64,000 bases of DNA. Origin: Bacteroidaceae bacterium (GTDB taxonomy: Bacteria; Bacteroidota; Bacteroidia; Bacteroidales; Bacteroidaceae). Below, piece after piece: positions 61,498-64,000 of this stretch (position 1 is the first letter of the stretch; each line of letters opens with the position of its first letter). Location: positions 32,260-96,259 of the forward strand of contig JAFXDG010000027.1 of NCBI GenBank assembly GCA_017521285.1, in the 5' to 3' direction. Position numbers and translations under genes: made by a program. Under the pieces are notes generated by a model, which did not search any database, was not told the DNA's origin, and saw only the letters and a program-made list of their open reading frames with translations.

Positions 61498-62208
61498 ATG
61501 TGGTTAATTAATTCAACTGTAGGAAGGAAAGTGGTAATGTCCGTTACCGGTGTTGCCCTTATCCTGTTTCTGACGTTTCACATGGCTATGAACCTGGTGG
61601 CATTGATTTCTGCCGAGGGCTACAACATGATTTGTGAGTTCTTGGGTGCCAACTGGTATGCGCTGGTGGCTACTGCCGGCCTTGCAGCCTTGTTTGTGAT
61701 TCACATCATCTATGCCTTCTGGCTCGAAATCCAGAACCGTAGAGCACGTGGAAACGAGCGCTATGCCGTGACTGAACGTCGTAAAGACAAAGTGGAATGG
61801 GCATCACAGCACATGCTCGTTCTGGGTATTATCGTCATTCTGGGTCTTGCTTTGCACCTGGTTCACTTCTGGGCCAAGATGCAGTTGCCCGAAATCATGC
61901 ACATGAGCGGTGCTCACGTGGATGCTGAGACAATGGCTAATGTGACCAACGGTGTGTACCACATCCAGGTGACATTCAGCTGCATCATCAACGTGGTGCT
62001 CTACCTCGTATGGTTGGCTGCCCTCTGGTTCCACCTGAACCACGGTTTCTGGAGCGCTATGCAGACATTGGGATGGAACAACCAGGTATGGTTGAACCGT
62101 TGGATCTGCATCTCTAAGATCTACACTACCATCGTAGTGTTGGGCTTTGCTGCCGTTGTGATTGCTTTCTACGTGAAGAGCCTGATGGGTTGCGGCGCTT
62201 GCTGCTAA
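61498..62208 (+). CDS. Succinate dehydrogenase/fumarate reductase cytochrome b subunit
   Basis: 236 residues with five membrane helices, the single-subunit di-heme type (as in Wolinella and Bacteroidetes). Candidate haem-ligand His residues lie in FLTFHMAMNLV, VIHIIYAFWL, LALHLVHFW and GVYHIQVTF. It anchors the FAD and Fe-S subunits and passes electrons between quinol and fumarate/succinate. In Bacteroides this enzyme works as fumarate reductase during anaerobic growth, supplying the succinate used by the CoA-transferase at 48286. The flavoprotein gene follows 133 bp later, past a palindromic repeat. Confidence 0.95.
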   Translation: MWLINSTVGRKVVMSVTGVALILFLTFHMAMNLVALISAEGYNMICEFLGANWYALVATAGLAALFVIHIIYAFWLEIQNRRARGNERYAVTERRKDKVEWASQHMLVLGIIVILGLALHLVHFWAKMQLPEIMHMSGAHVDAETMANVTNGVYHIQVTFSCIINVVLYLVWLAALWFHLNHGFWSAMQTLGWNNQVWLNRWICISKIYTTIVVLGFAAVVIAFYVKSLMGCGACC

Positions 62209-62216
62209 AGAATAAC

Positions 62217-62312
62217 GGACCCACCCTAACCCTCCCTGTGAGGGAGGGGATTGGATAGATAGCCAAGCATTTTTTAAGTCCTCCCTCACAGGGGGGATTC
62301 AGGTGGGTCTCC
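62217..62312 (+). repeat. Palindromic repeat between cytochrome b and flavoprotein genes
   Basis: Left arm GGACCCACCCTAACCCTCCC and on, right arm ending GGTGGGTCTCC, pair imperfectly; CCTCCCTGTGAGGGAGG is an inner stem. Related to the repeats at 31581-31655 and 56989-57021. Confidence 0.75.
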
Positions 62313-62341
62313 TAATTAACAAATAAATAACAAAGAAAACT

Positions 62342-64000
62342 ATGTCAAAAATAGATTCTAAGATTCCTGCCGGTCCCGTGGCCGAGAAATGGACGAACTA
62401 TAAGGCTCACCAGAAATTGGTGAACCCCGCAAACAAACGCCGCCTCGACATCATCGTCGTAGGTACGGGCTTGGCCGGTGCTTCGGCTGCTGCCTCATTG
62501 GGCGAAATGGGATTCAATGTGCTGAACTTCTGTATTCAGGACTCTCCCCGTCGTGCACACTCTATCGCTGCACAGGGTGGTATCAATGCCGCCAAGAACT
62601 ATCAGAACGACGGTGACTCAGTTTACCGCTTGTTCTACGACACTGTGAAGGGTGGTGACTACCGTGCCCGCGAAGCTAACGTTTACCGTCTGGCTGAGGT
62701 GTCAAACAGCATCATCGACCAGTGTGTGGCTCAGGGTGTTCCTTTTGCACGCGAATACGGCGGTATGCTCGACAACCGTTCATTCGGTGGTGCACAGGTG
62801 TCACGTACATTCTATGCCAAGGGTCAGACTGGCCAGCAGCTCCTCCTCGGTGCTTACTCTGCACTGAGCCGTCAGGTAGGTGCCGGTAAGGTAAAGCTCT
62901 ATACCCGTTACGAAATGCAGGACGTTGTCATCGTTGACGGACGTGCCCGTGGTATCATTGCCAAGAACCTGGTGACAGGTAAGTTGGAGCGCTTTGCTGC
63001 CCATGCGGTAGTTATCGCTACCGGTGGTTACGGAAATGCTTACTTCCTCTCTACCAACGCTATGGGATGTAACTGTACGGCTGCTATGGCTTGCTACCGT
63101 AAGGGTGCTTACATGGCCAACCCCGCTTACGTGCAGATTCACCCCACTTGTATTCCTATCCATGGCGACAAGCAGTCAAAGTTGACTTTGATGTCAGAGT
63201 CTCTGCGTAACGACGGCCGTATCTGGGTTCCCAAGAAGATGGAAGATGCCAAGGCTCTGCAGGCCGGTACCAAGGAAGGATGGCAGATTCCCGAGGAAGA
63301 CCGCGACTACTACCTGGAGCGCCGTTATCCGGCCTTCGGTAACTTGGTTCCCCGTGACGTGGCCAGCCGTGCTGCCAAGGAGCGTTGCGATGCCGGCTTC
63401 GGTGTGAACAACACTGGTTTGGCTGTGTTCCTCGACTTCTCTGAGGCTATCCAGCGTCTGGGTATCGACGTTATCCGTCAGCGTTATGGCAACCTCTTCG
63501 ACATGTACGAGGAGATTACCGACGTGAACCCCGGTGAAAAGCGTACCTCTGCCAACGGTCGCGACTACTACAACCCGATGATGATTTATCCCGCTATCCA
63601 CTATACGATGGGTGGTGTTTGGGTTGACTATGAATTGCAGACATCTGTGAAGGGACTCTTCGCCATCGGCGAGTGTAACTTCTCTGACCACGGTGCTAAC
63701 CGCCTTGGTGCTTCTGCCCTCATGCAGGGATTGGCCGACGGTTACTTCGTGCTTCCTTATACTATCCAGAACTATCTGGCCGACCAGATTACGGTTCCCC
63801 GCTTCTCTAAGGATCTGCCCGAATTCATCGAGGCCGAGAAGGCTGTTCAGGCTAAGATTGACAAGCTGATGAACATCAAGGGTAAGCGTTCGGTTGACTC
63901 TATCCACAAGGAGTTCGGCCGCATCATGTGGGACTACGTAGGTATGGCTCGTACAGCTGAAGGCTTGAAGGAAGGTATCGCCAAGATGAAGGAAATCCGC
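62342..64000 (+). CDS. Succinate dehydrogenase/fumarate reductase flavoprotein subunit, 3' truncated by the window
   Basis: The frame starts at ATG 62342 and stays open to the window end (553 codons seen of an expected ~650). Dinucleotide-binding motif [14 protein letters not shown] at residues 39-52, the FAD-attachment His73 in [15 protein letters not shown], and substrate-binding/catalytic blocks VQIHPTCI and the [12 protein letters not shown] segment near residue 420. It oxidises succinate or, under anaerobic conditions, reduces fumarate. The Fe-S subunit gene is expected just beyond the window. Codon use is typical of a highly expressed gene. Separated from the cytochrome gene by the repeat at 62217-62312. 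Confidence 0.96.
   Translation, partial: MSKIDSKIPAGPVAEKWTNYKAHQKLVNPANKRRLDIIVVGTGLAGASAAASLGEMGFNVLNFCIQDSPRRAHSIAAQGGINAAKNYQNDGDSVYRLFYDTVKGGDYRAREANVYRLAEVSNSIIDQCVAQGVPFAREYGGMLDNRSFGGAQVSRTFYAKGQTGQQLLLGAYSALSRQVGAGKVKLYTRYEMQDVVIVDGRARGIIAKNLVTGKLERFAAHAVVIATGGYGNAYFLSTNAMGCNCTAAMACYRKGAYMANPAYVQIHPTCIPIHGDKQSKLTLMSESLRNDGRIWVPKKMEDAKALQAGTKEGWQIPEEDRDYYLERRYPAFGNLVPRDVASRAAKERCDAGFGVNNTGLAVFLDFSEAIQRLGIDVIRQRYGNLFDMYEEITDVNPGEKRTSANGRDYYNPMMIYPAIHYTMGGVWVDYELQTSVKGLFAIGECNFSDHGANRLGASALMQGLADGYFVLPYTIQNYLADQITVPRFSKDLPEFIEAEKAVQAKIDKLMNIKGKRSVDSIHKEFGRIMWDYVGMARTAEGLKEGIAKMKEIR

Overview
The window reads as a chromosomal segment of a gut-type Bacteroidales bacterium (Bacteroidaceae/Prevotellaceae-like). 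The signs are Bacteroidetes promoters (-33 TTTG, about 20 bp, -7 TAnnTTTG) before many genes, almost no Shine-Dalgarno motifs, Mfa/Fim-type (type V) fimbrial lipoproteins, a propeller/AraC regulator, a TonB receptor with a carboxypeptidase-like N-domain, DUF2264/GH2/GH43/GH105 enzymes, a succinyl-CoA transferase, a fumarate reductase operon and type IX secretion-like C-terminal tails. Species cannot be fixed from the sequence alone.

Layout. 1-5.5 kb: 3' part of a YifB/ComM AAA ATPase, a DUF2264 protein and a membrane-anchored propeller-AraC regulator. 5.6-10.1 kb (minus): TonB receptor, a C-terminal sorting-domain remnant, a DUF4143 ATPase with an iterated-repeat leader, and tRNA-Arg(CCT). 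10.1-11.8 kb: a 1.7 kb non-coding, repeat-rich stretch ending in a promoter with a G8 tract. 11.8-26.5 kb: one long fimbriae/adhesin operon (DUF3575 protein, Mfa2/FimB-like DUF5119 protein, five fimbrillin-type lipoproteins, of which the last is fused to a beta-helical adhesin, plus a separate non-lipidated beta-helix protein). 26.6-28.5 kb: HIT protein and GreA (minus), divergent from a radical SAM protein. 28.7-33.2 kb (minus): two glycosyltransferases and a GH2 enzyme. 33.7-42.3 kb (plus): LOG protein, GH43, DEAD-box helicase, M20 peptidase, GT2 and GT90. 42.3-50.2 kb (minus): GT10 fucosyltransferase-like, LpxL-like acyltransferase, ORF6N protein, LTA-synthase-like enzyme, GH105, succinate CoA-transferase and a small membrane protein, tightly packed. 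50.7-58.8 kb (mostly plus): miaB, a GIY-YIG nuclease gene framed by perfect inverted repeats, an EamA transporter, a DUF5106 thioredoxin-like lipoprotein (minus), a PadR-PspC-PspC operon and a TlpA-like lipoprotein. 58.9-60.8 kb (minus): Omp28-like protein. 61.5-64 kb: cytochrome b and flavoprotein subunits of succinate dehydrogenase/fumarate reductase, the latter running off the window.

The genes themselves are mostly recognisable; the unusual content is between and inside them. The best candidates for undescribed biology are (a) a 392-bp unit made of a GIY-YIG nuclease gene between perfect 29-bp inverted repeats, beside a degenerate gene-less repeat pair; (b) two copies of a MITE-like palindromic element with about 14-bp terminal inverted repeats and 10-bp target duplications, one of them between the miaB promoter and start codon; (c) a terminator-like hairpin right after the greA promoter, recalling the E. 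coli GraL leader RNAs; (d) several possible contingency features in the fimbrial operon (G8 tract, heptamers in a 5' coding end, a 103-bp duplicated signal-peptide cassette); and (e) a GC-rich palindromic repeat translated in frame inside a glycosyltransferase. All are visible in the sequence, but their functions are inferred.
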